A stretch of 64,000 nucleotides of DNA, taken from contig NZ_JAALLN010000003.1 of the NCBI RefSeq assembly GCF_011751075.1, positions 62,001 to 126,000 on the forward strand. Reading direction: 5' to 3'. This DNA comes from Flavobacterium poyangense (lineage in GTDB: Bacteria > Bacteroidota > Bacteroidia > Flavobacteriales > Flavobacteriaceae). The translations under genes were made by a program, and so were the position numbers. The notes under the pieces are model-generated. The model ran no database searches. It was given only the letters and a program-made list of their open reading frames with translations, and was not told the DNA's origin. Shown piece after piece: positions 53,299 through 61,888 of this stretch. Within the stretch, counting starts at the first letter, position 1. Each line of letters opens with the position of its first letter.

Positions 53299-54858
53299 AT
53301 GCCAAGAGAACTTTTACTTCAGGTAACACCGGAAATTGCAGCAAATGACTTGTTGCTTCGTGACTATTTGTCTAAACAAATAAAGGTTTCACCTAAAGAA
53401 ATTCAACATGTTTCTATTCTGAAGCGATCAATAGACGCACGTCAGAAAGCGATTAAAATCAATTTAAAAGTGCTGATTTATTTAGTAGGTGAGCCTTTTC
53501 AGGAAACAAAAATAGAATTACCTGTCTATAAGGATGTTTCAAAAGCTCAGGAAGTAATTGTGGTTGGAGCAGGACCGGCAGGACTTTTTGCGGCATTGCA
53601 ATTAATTGAATTAGGATTAAAACCAATTCTAATCGAACGAGGAAAAGACGTTCGTGGTCGCCGACGTGACTTAAAAGCGATAAACGTGGATCATTTGGTT
53701 AATGAAGATTCCAATTATTGTTTTGGCGAGGGTGGCGCAGGAACCTATTCGGACGGGAAATTGTATACTCGTTCTAAAAAACGTGGTGATGTGACCAGAA
53801 TATTAGAATTATTAGTTGCTTTTGGAGCTTCTGAAGATATATTGGTAGAAGCACACCCACATATCGGGACCAATAAATTACCAAAAATCATCGAAGACAT
53901 TCGAAAGAAAATTATCGAATTTGGTGGTCAGGTTTTGTTTGATACGCGAGTAACTGATATTTTGGTAAAAAATAATGAAGTAGAGGGAATTGTGACTCAA
54001 AACGGAGATACTATTCACGCCAATAAATTAATCTTAGCAACCGGTCATTCGGCACGGGATATTTTTGAATTATTGGACCGAAAGAAGATTTTTATCGAAG
54101 CAAAACCTTTTGCTTTGGGAGTTCGTGCTGAGCATTCACAAGAATTAATAGATAGTATTCAGTATAGTTGTGATTATCGCGGCGAGCATTTGCCTCCGGC
54201 ACCTTATTCTATTGTGAAACAGGTTAACGGACGTGGAATGTATTCGTTCTGTATGTGTCCCGGTGGTGTAATTGCGCCTTGTGCAACGAGTCCCGGAGAA
54301 GTAGTTACAAACGGTTGGTCGCCTTCTAAAAGAGATCAGGTGACTGCCAATTCAGGAATTGTGATCGAATTGAAAATTGAAGATTTTAAGCCTTTTGCAA
54401 AATACGGTGCTTTGGCCGGAATGGAGTTTCAAAAGAGTATCGAGCAAAAAGCATGGCGTTTGGCGGGAGAAACCCAAAAAGTGCCCGCACAACGTATGGT
54501 TGATTTTACACAGAATAAAGTATCGTTAGATATTCCGAAAACATCTTATGTTCCGGGAACGACTTCGGTAGAAATGGGGCAGGTCTTTCCGGGATTTTTA
54601 TCACAGATTTTGCGCGAAGGATTTAAAGAATTCGGAAAATCAATGCGTGGTTATTTGACCAACGAAGCGATTTTGCACGCTCCCGAAAGCAGAACGTCAT
54701 CTCCGGTTCGTATTCCGAGAAATCCCGAAACTTACGAACATTTGCAAATAAAAGGTTTGTATCCGTGTGGAGAAGGAGCTGGTTATGCCGGTGGAATTAT
54801 TTCTGCTGCAATTGACGGAGAAAAATGTGCTTTGATGATTGCCGAAGCCCTGAAATAA
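53299..54858 (+). CDS. FAD-dependent oxidoreductase, conserved
   Basis: A 519-residue flavoprotein. An N-terminal domain of about 80 residues (SKQIKVSPKEIQHVSILKRS) precedes the dinucleotide-binding GAGPAGLFAAL at 90-100; YCFGEGGAGTYSDGKLYTR and the late LYPCGEGAGYAGGIISAAIDG are typical of a widely kept bacterial family of uncharacterised FAD-dependent dehydrogenases. The conserved CMCPGGVIAPCATSPGEVVTNG holds three Cys. The substrate is unknown. It has its own promoter box at 53244. Confidence 0.88.
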   Translation: MPRELLLQVTPEIAANDLLLRDYLSKQIKVSPKEIQHVSILKRSIDARQKAIKINLKVLIYLVGEPFQETKIELPVYKDVSKAQEVIVVGAGPAGLFAALQLIELGLKPILIERGKDVRGRRRDLKAINVDHLVNEDSNYCFGEGGAGTYSDGKLYTRSKKRGDVTRILELLVAFGASEDILVEAHPHIGTNKLPKIIEDIRKKIIEFGGQVLFDTRVTDILVKNNEVEGIVTQNGDTIHANKLILATGHSARDIFELLDRKKIFIEAKPFALGVRAEHSQELIDSIQYSCDYRGEHLPPAPYSIVKQVNGRGMYSFCMCPGGVIAPCATSPGEVVTNGWSPSKRDQVTANSGIVIELKIEDFKPFAKYGALAGMEFQKSIEQKAWRLAGETQKVPAQRMVDFTQNKVSLDIPKTSYVPGTTSVEMGQVFPGFLSQILREGFKEFGKSMRGYLTNEAILHAPESRTSSPVRIPRNPETYEHLQIKGLYPCGEGAGYAGGIISAAIDGEKCALMIAEALK

Positions 54859-54871
54859 GTTTTATAGAAAA

Positions 54872-54914
54872 GGTCGGCGCGACCCGAGCAATAGTGAACA
54901 GGCGAAACTATTGC
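54872..54914. repeat. Two small hairpins after the oxidoreductase gene
   Basis: ggtcg-gcg-cgacc (54872-54884) and gcaatagt/actattgc (54888-54895, 54907-54914) are two adjacent inverted repeats in an unusually GC-rich patch. There is no T run, so they are not classic terminators. Confidence 0.45.
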
Positions 54915-54997
54915 ACAAATTTTTACGAATTACAATTTTGATATTTGAAATACGCACACTTAGGTGATTGTACAAATTTTATAATAAATTGGTTTTT

Positions 54998-56077
54998 ATG
55001 ACTAACTTTTTTTCAAATCTTTTCGGAAGAAATAACAATCCTAAATCTATAGTAAGTTTTGATGTCTTAGATAAGATTTATGCGTATCTGTATGATGAAC
55101 AAAATCGTTTTGATTTTAGAATGAAAGGTGTTAGCGATAACGTATTTGTTAACTTGTATTCTTTTCCGGATTCTTTTGCTCATGAGGCGGGAAGAAATGA
55201 AATTAGTAATAGCGGTTTTAAAAATGTTTATGAAGTCTTAAATGAATTAAATAAAAGAGTTGGTATTACGGAAGTTTCGGAAGAGGATAGTCAAGAAGCT
55301 TTGGACTACGATTATATTCATATTCAGTTTTTCTCAAAACCAACTCCCGAAATGAAAGAGGGCTTGAATTATATTCCACAAAATTTTATTATCTTCTTCT
55401 GCTGTACAAATAGTTCTGAAGCGAATGATTTTAAAATATTGTATACAAACAGTTATTTTGACGACTATGTGAAAGGGCTTTTAGAAACAGAATATGTTGA
55501 TCTAAGTAAACCTAAAAATGATCTTGAAAAAATAGGTTTTAAAGATTTTGAAAATGTATTGCAGGGAATATGTGAGTATTTGCAAATTGAATTGCCTGAA
55601 AGTCTTGTTCTGCCTTCTTCTGAAAGCCTGATGTTTGACGAAGTCACTATTGAGGATTTTGAAGAGTTTTTACAGCTAATTTCCAGAGGAGATCTGGAAG
55701 GGGAATTGTTGAAAAATCAAGCTCAGGTTCTTTTTGAAAATTATGGAAGAGAAGAAGACGAGGAGGAGTATGAGGAAGATTTTGATTTCTTTGAAGGGGT
55801 AAATTGCTGGTACAGTGACTGGAAATTTGATCCTGAAGATGCAGAGTGGTTTGTTTCTGAAATGCTTGGAGAAACGTTTAGCTTTGAATACCCCGAAGAA
55901 ACATACAGTCATGATTTGTTTCCTTACATTCAAGCAGAATTAACAAAGCAAAATTTGGAGTTAATGAATTACGATACCAAAGGAGACAGTTATCTGTTCT
56001 TTATTGTAAAAAAAGAAGAAGTGAACAGAATTGTTGAATTATCTGAATTAACTAAGATGGAAATTCATCAATTATAG
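54998..56077 (+). CDS. Acidic protein of unknown function
   Basis: From the ATG at 54998 the protein has 359 residues (the earlier in-frame TTG at 54968 adds ten uncharacteristic residues). It begins TNFFSNLFGRNNN, is strongly acidic, with a run of Glu and Asp near residues 252-266, and has a Trp-rich CWYSDWKFDPEDAEWFVSEM segment. There is no signal peptide or membrane segment. I do not recognise the family. It stands alone between repeats, so context gives no clue. Confidence 0.8.
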   Translation: MTNFFSNLFGRNNNPKSIVSFDVLDKIYAYLYDEQNRFDFRMKGVSDNVFVNLYSFPDSFAHEAGRNEISNSGFKNVYEVLNELNKRVGITEVSEEDSQEALDYDYIHIQFFSKPTPEMKEGLNYIPQNFIIFFCCTNSSEANDFKILYTNSYFDDYVKGLLETEYVDLSKPKNDLEKIGFKDFENVLQGICEYLQIELPESLVLPSSESLMFDEVTIEDFEEFLQLISRGDLEGELLKNQAQVLFENYGREEDEEEYEEDFDFFEGVNCWYSDWKFDPEDAEWFVSEMLGETFSFEYPEETYSHDLFPYIQAELTKQNLELMNYDTKGDSYLFFIVKKEEVNRIVELSELTKMEIHQL

Positions 56078-56085
56078 AAAAAGTC

Positions 56086-56164
56086 TTGCCGCGAATTACG
56101 CGAATTTTCACGAATTGAAATATTTAGAAAAAAAATTAGCGAAAATTAGTGTAATTAGCGGCAA
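56086..56164. repeat. Inverted-repeat element (ttgccgc...aatt family)
   Basis: Arms of 24 bases at 56086-56109 and 56141-56164 pair with only three mismatches. The core words cgaattacgcgaatt and aattagtgtaatt resemble the element at 58761-58896. It lies between two converging genes and could form a long hairpin in RNA. It is non-coding. Confidence 0.75.
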
Positions 56165-56169
56165 AAAAA

Positions 56170-57129
56170 TTACGGAATCAGAATTATCTTCCCGGTACTT
56201 TTACGGCTTTCAAGGTAATCATGAGCCAGTTTTCCTTCTGACAATCGGAAAGAAGTTGGCGTTGAAAGTGTAACTTTCCCTTCAATAATCCAATTAAATA
56301 ATTGATCGGCTCTTCTGATTCTTTCTTCTTTAGAATTTAAATAGCTCCATAAATCACCACCGGTCAACGTTTTTGAAGTATCCATCAGCATTCTCGGATT
56401 TACGGGTTCAGGGTCACCACCCGCCATTCCGAAGAAAACTACCTGTCCACATTCTTTAGTGACTTCAAAACTTTCGGTCAATGTGCTGCCGATACTGTCG
56501 TAAACAACATCAACACCGTTCGGAACAACTTTAAAAAGTTCCGATTTCCAGTCTTGATTATATAGAAATACATGGTCTGCGCCTTGTTCAATTGCTACTT
56601 TTGCTTTTTCTGCAGAAGACGTTAAACCGATAACATTTGCGCCTAAAAGTTTACTGATCTGCGTTAAAAACTGACCAACACCACCGGCAACTGCATGAAT
56701 TAAAACGGTTTCGCCTTTTGCTGTTTTATGACTGTCTATAGCTAAATAGTGAGCCGTCAGACCTTGTAACAATATTGAAGCGGCGGTTTCAAATGAAATA
56801 GCTTCCGGTAAAGGAAGTACATGGTTGATATTTACGGCTACCAATTCGGCATTGGCGAATGGAACATCAGCAAAGGCAACACGATCTCCAACTTTATAGT
56901 CAGAGTTATTGTTGGCATCAACAACTATTCCCGCTCCTTCGTAACCTGCAATAAAAGGAGGGTTTCCCTTTAAATGATAATTTCCTTTTCGTCTGTAAAC
57001 ATCGGCGAAGTTTAAGCCGATAGCTTTCATTTCTACTAAAATTTCATCACTTTTTAATTGTGGATTTGGGATCTCAATATAATCTAAAACAGCTGAATCT
57101 CCGAAAGATGAAAAGGTAAGTGCTTTCAT
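56170..57129 (-). CDS. Zinc-free quinone oxidoreductase (MDR family)
   Basis: A 319-residue medium-chain reductase with ALTFSSFGDSAVLDYIEIP at the start, GLNFADVYRRKGNY, and the NADPH loop HAVAGGVGQFLTQISKLLGA. It lacks the zinc-binding Cys/His set of alcohol dehydrogenases, so it fits NADPH:quinone reductase (QorA-like). The C-terminal RLSEGKLAHDYLESRKSTGKIIL is standard. It follows the aminopeptidase P gene with a terminator between. Confidence 0.9.
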   Translation of the reverse strand: MKALTFSSFGDSAVLDYIEIPNPQLKSDEILVEMKAIGLNFADVYRRKGNYHLKGNPPFIAGYEGAGIVVDANNNSDYKVGDRVAFADVPFANAELVAVNINHVLPLPEAISFETAASILLQGLTAHYLAIDSHKTAKGETVLIHAVAGGVGQFLTQISKLLGANVIGLTSSAEKAKVAIEQGADHVFLYNQDWKSELFKVVPNGVDVVYDSIGSTLTESFEVTKECGQVVFFGMAGGDPEPVNPRMLMDTSKTLTGGDLWSYLNSKEERIRRADQLFNWIIEGKVTLSTPTSFRLSEGKLAHDYLESRKSTGKIILIP

Positions 57130-57202
57130 TTATAATTGTTTTTTAAGAATACAAAGAAAGGAAAAAATCCATTTGAAGATCAAAAAGCTTTTCATAAAAC
57201 TT

Positions 57203-57237
57203 CATAAAAAAACCTCGTTTATTTTTTAAACGAGGTT
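57203..57237 (-). terminator. Terminator of the aminopeptidase P gene
   Basis: Arms aacctcgttta (57211-57221) and its complement (57227-57237) with a 5 base loop; on the minus strand the hairpin is followed by seven T. It lies 23 bases after the stop codon at 57261. Confidence 0.85.
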
Positions 57238-57260
57238 GCTGTTTTATATGTCAAGTGAAA

Positions 57261-58676
57261 TTAGATTTTAGGAAAAACCATTTCATTAAAAGTGCTTTTT
57301 TGCTTAGCCAAAGCTTCAATTTCGTCCCATTTTCTTGGTGAATCAATAGATAGATTTTCGTACGTATTTTTTTTGATTAAGATGTCGTCTTCGATACGAA
57401 CACCGATATTCCACCATTTTTTGTCGCAGTTGCTATTTGGTGAGATATAGATTCCCGGTTCAACGGTAAGAATCATGTTTTCTTTTAAAAGGGTTTCGGG
57501 ACCTTTAAAATTTCCTTTGTCATGCACATCTAAACCAAGGAAATGTGAGCATCCATGAGGGTAGTAAAGATTTACGTCTTTAAGGTTTTTTATGATTCCC
57601 AGTTTTAGTAATCCATTTGCAAGTACTTCTTTGGCTTTCTCGTTTAGTGCCACTAGAGGTGTACCTTCTTTGCAAATTGCAAAAACAGCTTCCTGAGCAT
57701 CATAAACCAATTGGTAAATTGCTTTTTGCTCTGCTGTAAATTTCCCGTTTGCAGGAATTGTTCTGGTAACATCGGCAGAATAGCCATGGTACTCCGATCC
57801 AACATCCATTAACAGTAGTTGATTGTCTATTTTAGTACTGTTGTTTTCTGAGTAATGTAAGATACATCCATTTGCTCCGGCACCCACAATTGGAGAGTAA
57901 CCTTCGGCTTCTGCGCCATATCTTCTGTGGATGTAGGTGTGAATTCCTTCTGCTTCGTTTTCACTCATGTCAGGCCCAACCGCTTTCATTACTTCGTTAT
58001 GTGCAACGCAGGAAAGTTTAACCGATTTGCGCATCAATACCAATTCTTCCGGTGTTTTTATTTCTCGAAGTGTACTTGTAATAGTTCTGAAAAGATCTAA
58101 AGAAGCGACATCTTCTGTTGTGATTCCGGCTTTGGTTTTAAAAGTCTCCAATAAGCCGAACAGGTCAGCCCCGCTTTTGTTATTGCTAATGTCGGTGGGG
58201 ATTTTATCGTAGATTATGGTTTTGAATTTTTTAAAATCTATAGGAAAATCTTTAAAATCTTTTCCGTTAAAAGCAGTCGCAATCCCCAATTGAGATTTTG
58301 TAGCGTCAACACCTAAACGTCTTCCTGTCCACATTTCTTTTGTCGCATTTTTTTCTCTGACAAAAATGGCTTCATTGTAGGTTTCGTTAGTGCCTTGAGG
58401 CTCTTTAAAAATCAATAAAACAGCATCTGGTTCTTTGTAACCGGACAGATAATACATATCGGGATTCTGATGAAAAATGTAATTGATATCTCGGGAAAAA
58501 ACTCTTTCAGGGTAAGAGAAAATCAAAGCTACAGAATTTGCAGGCATCAAAGCTCTAAAGGCTTCACGACGTCCTTTGTGAAATTCTTTAGTGAGGTAAT
58601 CGGTTGGTAAATTTTCCTGAGAACAAACCTGGATGGTTGTAAAAAGGGATAAAAAAAACAAAATTAAATGTTTCAT
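57261..58676 (-). CDS. Exported Xaa-Pro aminopeptidase (aminopeptidase P family)
   Basis: A 471-residue enzyme with a Sec signal peptide (LILFFLSLFTTIQVCS), an AMP_N domain (EFHKGRREAFRALMP onward) and a pita-bread metallopeptidase domain. The metal ligands are visible: two Asp in LLMDVGSEYHGYSADVTRT, His in GCSHFLGLDVHD, Glu in LTVEPGIY and Glu in GVRIEDDI. It removes N-terminal residues before proline in the periplasm. Terminator at 57203-57237. Confidence 0.93.
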   Translation of the reverse strand: MKHLILFFLSLFTTIQVCSQENLPTDYLTKEFHKGRREAFRALMPANSVALIFSYPERVFSRDINYIFHQNPDMYYLSGYKEPDAVLLIFKEPQGTNETYNEAIFVREKNATKEMWTGRRLGVDATKSQLGIATAFNGKDFKDFPIDFKKFKTIIYDKIPTDISNNKSGADLFGLLETFKTKAGITTEDVASLDLFRTITSTLREIKTPEELVLMRKSVKLSCVAHNEVMKAVGPDMSENEAEGIHTYIHRRYGAEAEGYSPIVGAGANGCILHYSENNSTKIDNQLLLMDVGSEYHGYSADVTRTIPANGKFTAEQKAIYQLVYDAQEAVFAICKEGTPLVALNEKAKEVLANGLLKLGIIKNLKDVNLYYPHGCSHFLGLDVHDKGNFKGPETLLKENMILTVEPGIYISPNSNCDKKWWNIGVRIEDDILIKKNTYENLSIDSPRKWDEIEALAKQKSTFNEMVFPKI

Positions 58677-58760
58677 TTGTAGTGATTTTGGTTGATAATG
58701 TTAGTTTTTTGATCAACGCAAATTACAAAAAAAATGATTTGATTTTGAAAAAGAAGTTTA

Positions 58761-58896
58761 CCGCGAATTGCACGAATTAGCACGAATTACTTTTGTATAA
58801 AAAAACAGCGTTTTTTCAACGAACTTATTTTTCAACGCCACTGATCAAAATTAAAATTGGAGATAAAGAATTCGTGCTAATTCGTGCAATTAGTGG
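58761..58896. repeat. Inverted-repeat element (cacgaattagcacgaatt family)
   Basis: Arms of 28 bases at 58761-58788 and 58869-58896 pair with two mismatches, enclosing 80 bases of unrelated sequence. The arms carry tandem cacgaatt words. It fills most of the 269 base gap between pepP and msrA. It resembles the element at 56086 but is longer and better conserved; no coding frame is present. Confidence 0.8.
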
Positions 58897-58945
58897 CAAA
58901 AAAAATAGCCGCTCTTTAACGAACAGCTACTTTCTGAATTAATAA

Positions 58946-59563
58946 TTATTTCTTTTTGAGTTGGTTTTTGAAGACTTTTTCAAATTTCTCTATCTTAGGC
59001 TGAATTACCATTTTGCAATACGGTTGGTTTTTGTTGTTTGCATAATAATTCTGATGATAATCTTCGGCTTTGTAGAACTTGGTAAAAGGTTCAATTTTTG
59101 TGACTATTGGACTGTCGTACACTTTTGCTTTGTTTAACTGTGCAATAATACTTTCTGCTGCTGCTTTCTGTTGCGGATTATTGTAAAAAATTACAGAGCG
59201 ATATTGAGTGCCAACATCGGCTCCCTGTCTGTTTAATGTTGTCGGATCATGAACGGTAAAGAAAACTTTAAAAATTTCGTTGATATCCGTTATCGTTTTG
59301 TCGTAAGTAATCTGAACCACTTCGGCATGGCCGGTTGTTCCGCTGCATACCTCTTCGTAGGTCGGATTTGAAACTTTTCCTCCCGCGAAACCCGAAACAA
59401 CAGATTTTACTCCGTTTAAATTCTCGTAAACCGCCTCAACACACCAGTAGCAACCACCACCAAGAGTAATGGTTTCGAGGTTTGAAGTTTTTTTTGTTGT
59501 GGTATTCTGGGCAAAGCTATTTAATGATAACGCGAAGACGCATGTTAAAAATATATTTTTCAT
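58946..59563 (-). CDS. msrA: Peptide-methionine (S)-S-oxide reductase, exported
   Basis: A 205-residue MsrA with a Sec signal peptide (LTCVFALSLNSFAQ). The catalytic motif GGGCYWCVEAVYE has C38 as active site. VGTQYRSVIFY and HQNYYANNKNQPYC are also present. It repairs the S form of methionine sulfoxide, here in the periplasm. It sits 6 bases after msrB, so the pair is one transcript covering both stereoisomers. Confidence 0.94.
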   Translation of the reverse strand: MKNIFLTCVFALSLNSFAQNTTTKKTSNLETITLGGGCYWCVEAVYENLNGVKSVVSGFAGGKVSNPTYEEVCSGTTGHAEVVQITYDKTITDINEIFKVFFTVHDPTTLNRQGADVGTQYRSVIFYNNPQQKAAAESIIAQLNKAKVYDSPIVTKIEPFTKFYKAEDYHQNYYANNKNQPYCKMVIQPKIEKFEKVFKNQLKKK

Positions 59564-59569
59564 AGTTTT

Positions 59570-60133
59570 TTATTTAGAGTCCGGGATAAAATCAAGTGCG
59601 ATGGAATTCATGCAATAGCGTTTTCCGGTTGGTTCCGGACCGTCATCAAACAGGTGGCCTAAGTGTCCGCCGCATCTGCCGCAAAGCGCTTCGATTCTTT
59701 CCATCCCGAGAGAATTATCTTTTTTATAAACAACGCTTTTTTTGTTGTCCTGTTCAAAAAAACTCGGCCATCCGCAACTGCTCGAAAATTTAGCGGTAGA
59801 TTTGAAAAGCTTATTTCCGCAGGAGGTACAATAATAAGTTCCTTTTTCGTCGCTTTTCCAGTATTTTCCGGTAAAAGGTCGCTCGGTATCAGCTTCTCGC
59901 ATCACGGCATATACATCTTCGGGAAGTACTTTTTTCCATTCGGCGTTGCTTACATTCAGTTTAGTGGTGTCTGTGTTCGAATAATAAGGATTCCCCGGTT
60001 TGTTGATTTTATTTTCCATGCTAACCGTTTTTGGATTTGTTTTTTTTGTGTTTTGCCCGCATGCCTGAAAAATGAACAGCGGAATTAAAAAGCAAAGGCT
60101 GAAAAATTGGGTTTTTGTTTTTGTAGCTTTCAT
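59570..60133 (-). CDS. msrB: Peptide-methionine (R)-S-oxide reductase, lipoprotein
   Basis: A 187-residue MsrB with a lipoprotein signal: FIFQACGQ with lipobox Cys C25. Zinc is bound by C102/C105 and C151/C154; the catalytic Cys is C174 in RYCMNS. The FSSSCGWPSFF block is standard. It would be anchored to a membrane and reduce the R form. It has a likely promoter box at 60154-60161 and leads the msrB-msrA transcript. Confidence 0.93.
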   Translation of the reverse strand: MKATKTKTQFFSLCFLIPLFIFQACGQNTKKTNPKTVSMENKINKPGNPYYSNTDTTKLNVSNAEWKKVLPEDVYAVMREADTERPFTGKYWKSDEKGTYYCTSCGNKLFKSTAKFSSSCGWPSFFEQDNKKSVVYKKDNSLGMERIEALCGRCGGHLGHLFDDGPEPTGKRYCMNSIALDFIPDSK

Positions 60134-60153
60134 GTTACTTTATTTTTGTGCTT

Positions 60154-60161
60154 CAAAGTTA
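60154..60161 (-). promoter_or_regulatory. Predicted -7 box for msrB-msrA
   Basis: The minus strand reads TAACTTTG, an exact TAnnTTTG, 21 bases before the msrB ATG. No clear -33 element is seen. Confidence 0.5.
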
Positions 60162-60394
60162 CGACGAGAGAAGGTTTTGAAATGTCGTACACTTTACAAT
60201 TGCATTTTTTTTAAGTATGATTTAACGTTTTAGTATTTACGTAAACCGATTGTTTTTAGTTTTAAGGCTTGTTTTTAAAGGTTTTTTATAAAATTAGTAA
60301 ATGCAATGTTTTGAAAATTAACAGGTTGTAAATGTTTTGGCTCGTTAAACTTTTCACAATCTTCTCTGAGATTTTCAAGCCATTTCTTTTTTCG

Positions 60395-60402
60395 TATTTT
60401 TG
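60395..60402 (+). promoter_or_regulatory. Predicted -7 box for the idi operon
   Basis: TATTTTTG, an exact TAnnTTTG, ends 18 bases before the ATG at 60421. It overlaps an in-frame TTG at 60400, which therefore cannot be the start codon. Confidence 0.55.
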
Positions 60403-60420
60403 TTTGGTACAAAACGCCTT

Positions 60421-60948
60421 ATGATAGAAGAAAACGTAATATTAGTCAATCAAAATGATGAGCAAATTGGCTTAATGCCAAAATTAGAAGCACATGAAAA
60501 GGCTCTTTTGCATCGTGCTTTCTCTGTTTTTATTTTAAATAATAAGAATGAAATAATGTTACAGCAACGTGCGCATCAAAAATATCACTCACCTTTGTTA
60601 TGGACCAATACATGTTGCAGTCACCAACGTGAAGGAGAGACCAATGTGGAGGCTGGAAGCCGAAGATTGTTTGAAGAAATGGGGTTTAAAGCAGAGCTGA
60701 AAGAACTGTTCCATTTTATTTACAAGGCTCCTTTTGACAATGGTTTGACAGAGCATGAATTAGATCATGTTATGATTGGCTATTACGATGAGACTCCTGT
60801 GATTAATCCGGACGAAGTGGAAGATTGGAAATGGATGAAGATAGAAGATATAAAAGAAGATATTGAAAAACATCCGGAAGTGTATACCGTATGGTTTAAG
60901 ATAATTTTTGATGAATTTTATCATTATTTAGAAGACCATAAGATTTAA
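60421..60948 (+). CDS. idi: Isopentenyl-diphosphate delta-isomerase, type I
   Basis: A 175-residue Nudix-fold isomerase. The catalytic Cys lies in WTNTCCSHQREGE (C66 by alignment to E. coli C67), followed by the Nudix-like VEAGSRRLFEEMGF and the Glu of EHELDHV. It interconverts IPP and DMAPP for isoprenoid and undecaprenyl lipid synthesis, the carrier used by the glycan locus. It is the first gene of a probable four-gene unit with queD, prxQ and manA. Confidence 0.94.
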   Translation: MIEENVILVNQNDEQIGLMPKLEAHEKALLHRAFSVFILNNKNEIMLQQRAHQKYHSPLLWTNTCCSHQREGETNVEAGSRRLFEEMGFKAELKELFHFIYKAPFDNGLTEHELDHVMIGYYDETPVINPDEVEDWKWMKIEDIKEDIEKHPEVYTVWFKIIFDEFYHYLEDHKI

Positions 60949-60970
60949 TGATGCTTAACCAAAAACCTAA

Positions 60971-61384
60971 ATGAGAGTAACCATATCAAGAAAAGCACAT
61001 TTTAATGCTGCACATCGATTGCACAGGAAAGATTGGACATTAGAAAAGAACAATGCTGTTTTTGGAAAATGTAACAATCCTAATTTTCATGGTCATAATT
61101 ATGGTTTAACAGTAAGTGTAACAGGAAAAATTGACCCGGAAACCGGTTTTGTTATAGATGTGAAAGTATTAGCGGATATCATACTTGAAGAAGTAGAGAT
61201 TCCGTTTGATCACAAAAACCTGAATCTGGATGTTCCTGAATTTCAGGATTTGAATCCAACTGCTGAAAATATTGCTGTTGTGATATGGAATAAAATCAGA
61301 AAAAGAATTCAGCCCGATTTTGATCTCGAAATCGTTTTGAATGAAACAGAACGTAATTTTGTAACCTATAAAGGAGAAAAATAA
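60971..61384 (+). CDS. 6-pyruvoyl-tetrahydropterin synthase / QueD family
   Basis: A 137-residue T-fold enzyme with the zinc-binding His in AHFNAAHRL and FHGHNYGL and the catalytic Cys in FGKCNNP. The length and CNNPNFHGHNYGL pattern fit 6-carboxytetrahydropterin synthase (QueD) or PTPS, which sequence alone separates poorly. No queC or queE is adjacent. It starts 22 bases after idi. Confidence 0.9.
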   Translation: MRVTISRKAHFNAAHRLHRKDWTLEKNNAVFGKCNNPNFHGHNYGLTVSVTGKIDPETGFVIDVKVLADIILEEVEIPFDHKNLNLDVPEFQDLNPTAENIAVVIWNKIRKRIQPDFDLEIVLNETERNFVTYKGEK

Positions 61385-61385
61385 A

Positions 61386-61844
61386 ATGTCATTAAAAATA
61401 GGAGATATAGTTCCGAATTTTACTGCAAAGGATAATCATGGAGAGGTTTTTGAAAGCCAAAGTGTTTTGGGTCGAAAGCCACTGGTGATTTATTTTTACC
61501 CAAAAGACAATACACCAGGTTGTACCACCGAAGCTTGTAGTTTTAGAGATCAGTACGAAGATTTCAAAGATCTCGGAGCCGAGGTTATCGGAATAAGCAG
61601 TGATAGTGTCAAATCACATCATAAATTCGCCAATAAACATCAATTACCGTTTATACTGTTGTCAGACCAAGATAAAAAATTAAGACATCTTTTTGGTGTT
61701 CGCGATAATTTATTTGGTCTTTTACCGGGAAGAGTAACTTATATTATAGATCGGAATGGAGTAGTTATTCTGATTTTTGATAGCATGAATGCTTCCAAAC
61801 ATATTCCTAAAGCCTTAGTAACCATTAAAGAATTAGTACTATAA
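61386..61844 (+). CDS. bcp: Thioredoxin-dependent peroxiredoxin, Bcp/PrxQ type
   Basis: A 152-residue peroxiredoxin of the atypical 2-Cys PrxQ kind: peroxidatic C46 in NTPGCTTEAC and resolving C51 five residues on. VIGISSDSVKSHHKFA and ITYIIDRNG-type strands (VTYIIDRNGVV) complete the thioredoxin fold. It removes peroxides in the cytoplasm. It begins one base after the QueD-like gene stop. Confidence 0.94.
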   Translation: MSLKIGDIVPNFTAKDNHGEVFESQSVLGRKPLVIYFYPKDNTPGCTTEACSFRDQYEDFKDLGAEVIGISSDSVKSHHKFANKHQLPFILLSDQDKKLRHLFGVRDNLFGLLPGRVTYIIDRNGVVILIFDSMNASKHIPKALVTIKELVL

Positions 61845-61888
61845 ATAAAATATAGTACATTAACAAAGATAATCGCCTCTTAAAAAAC

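Noticed and set aside
53123-53326. 67-codon plus-strand frame before the FAD-dependent oxidoreductase
   Set aside because: It runs over the ccacagatt repeat and the promoter box and overlaps the real start at 53299.
58761-58896. Possible insertion sequence
   Set aside because: No transposase frame between the arms; only 80 bases enclosed.
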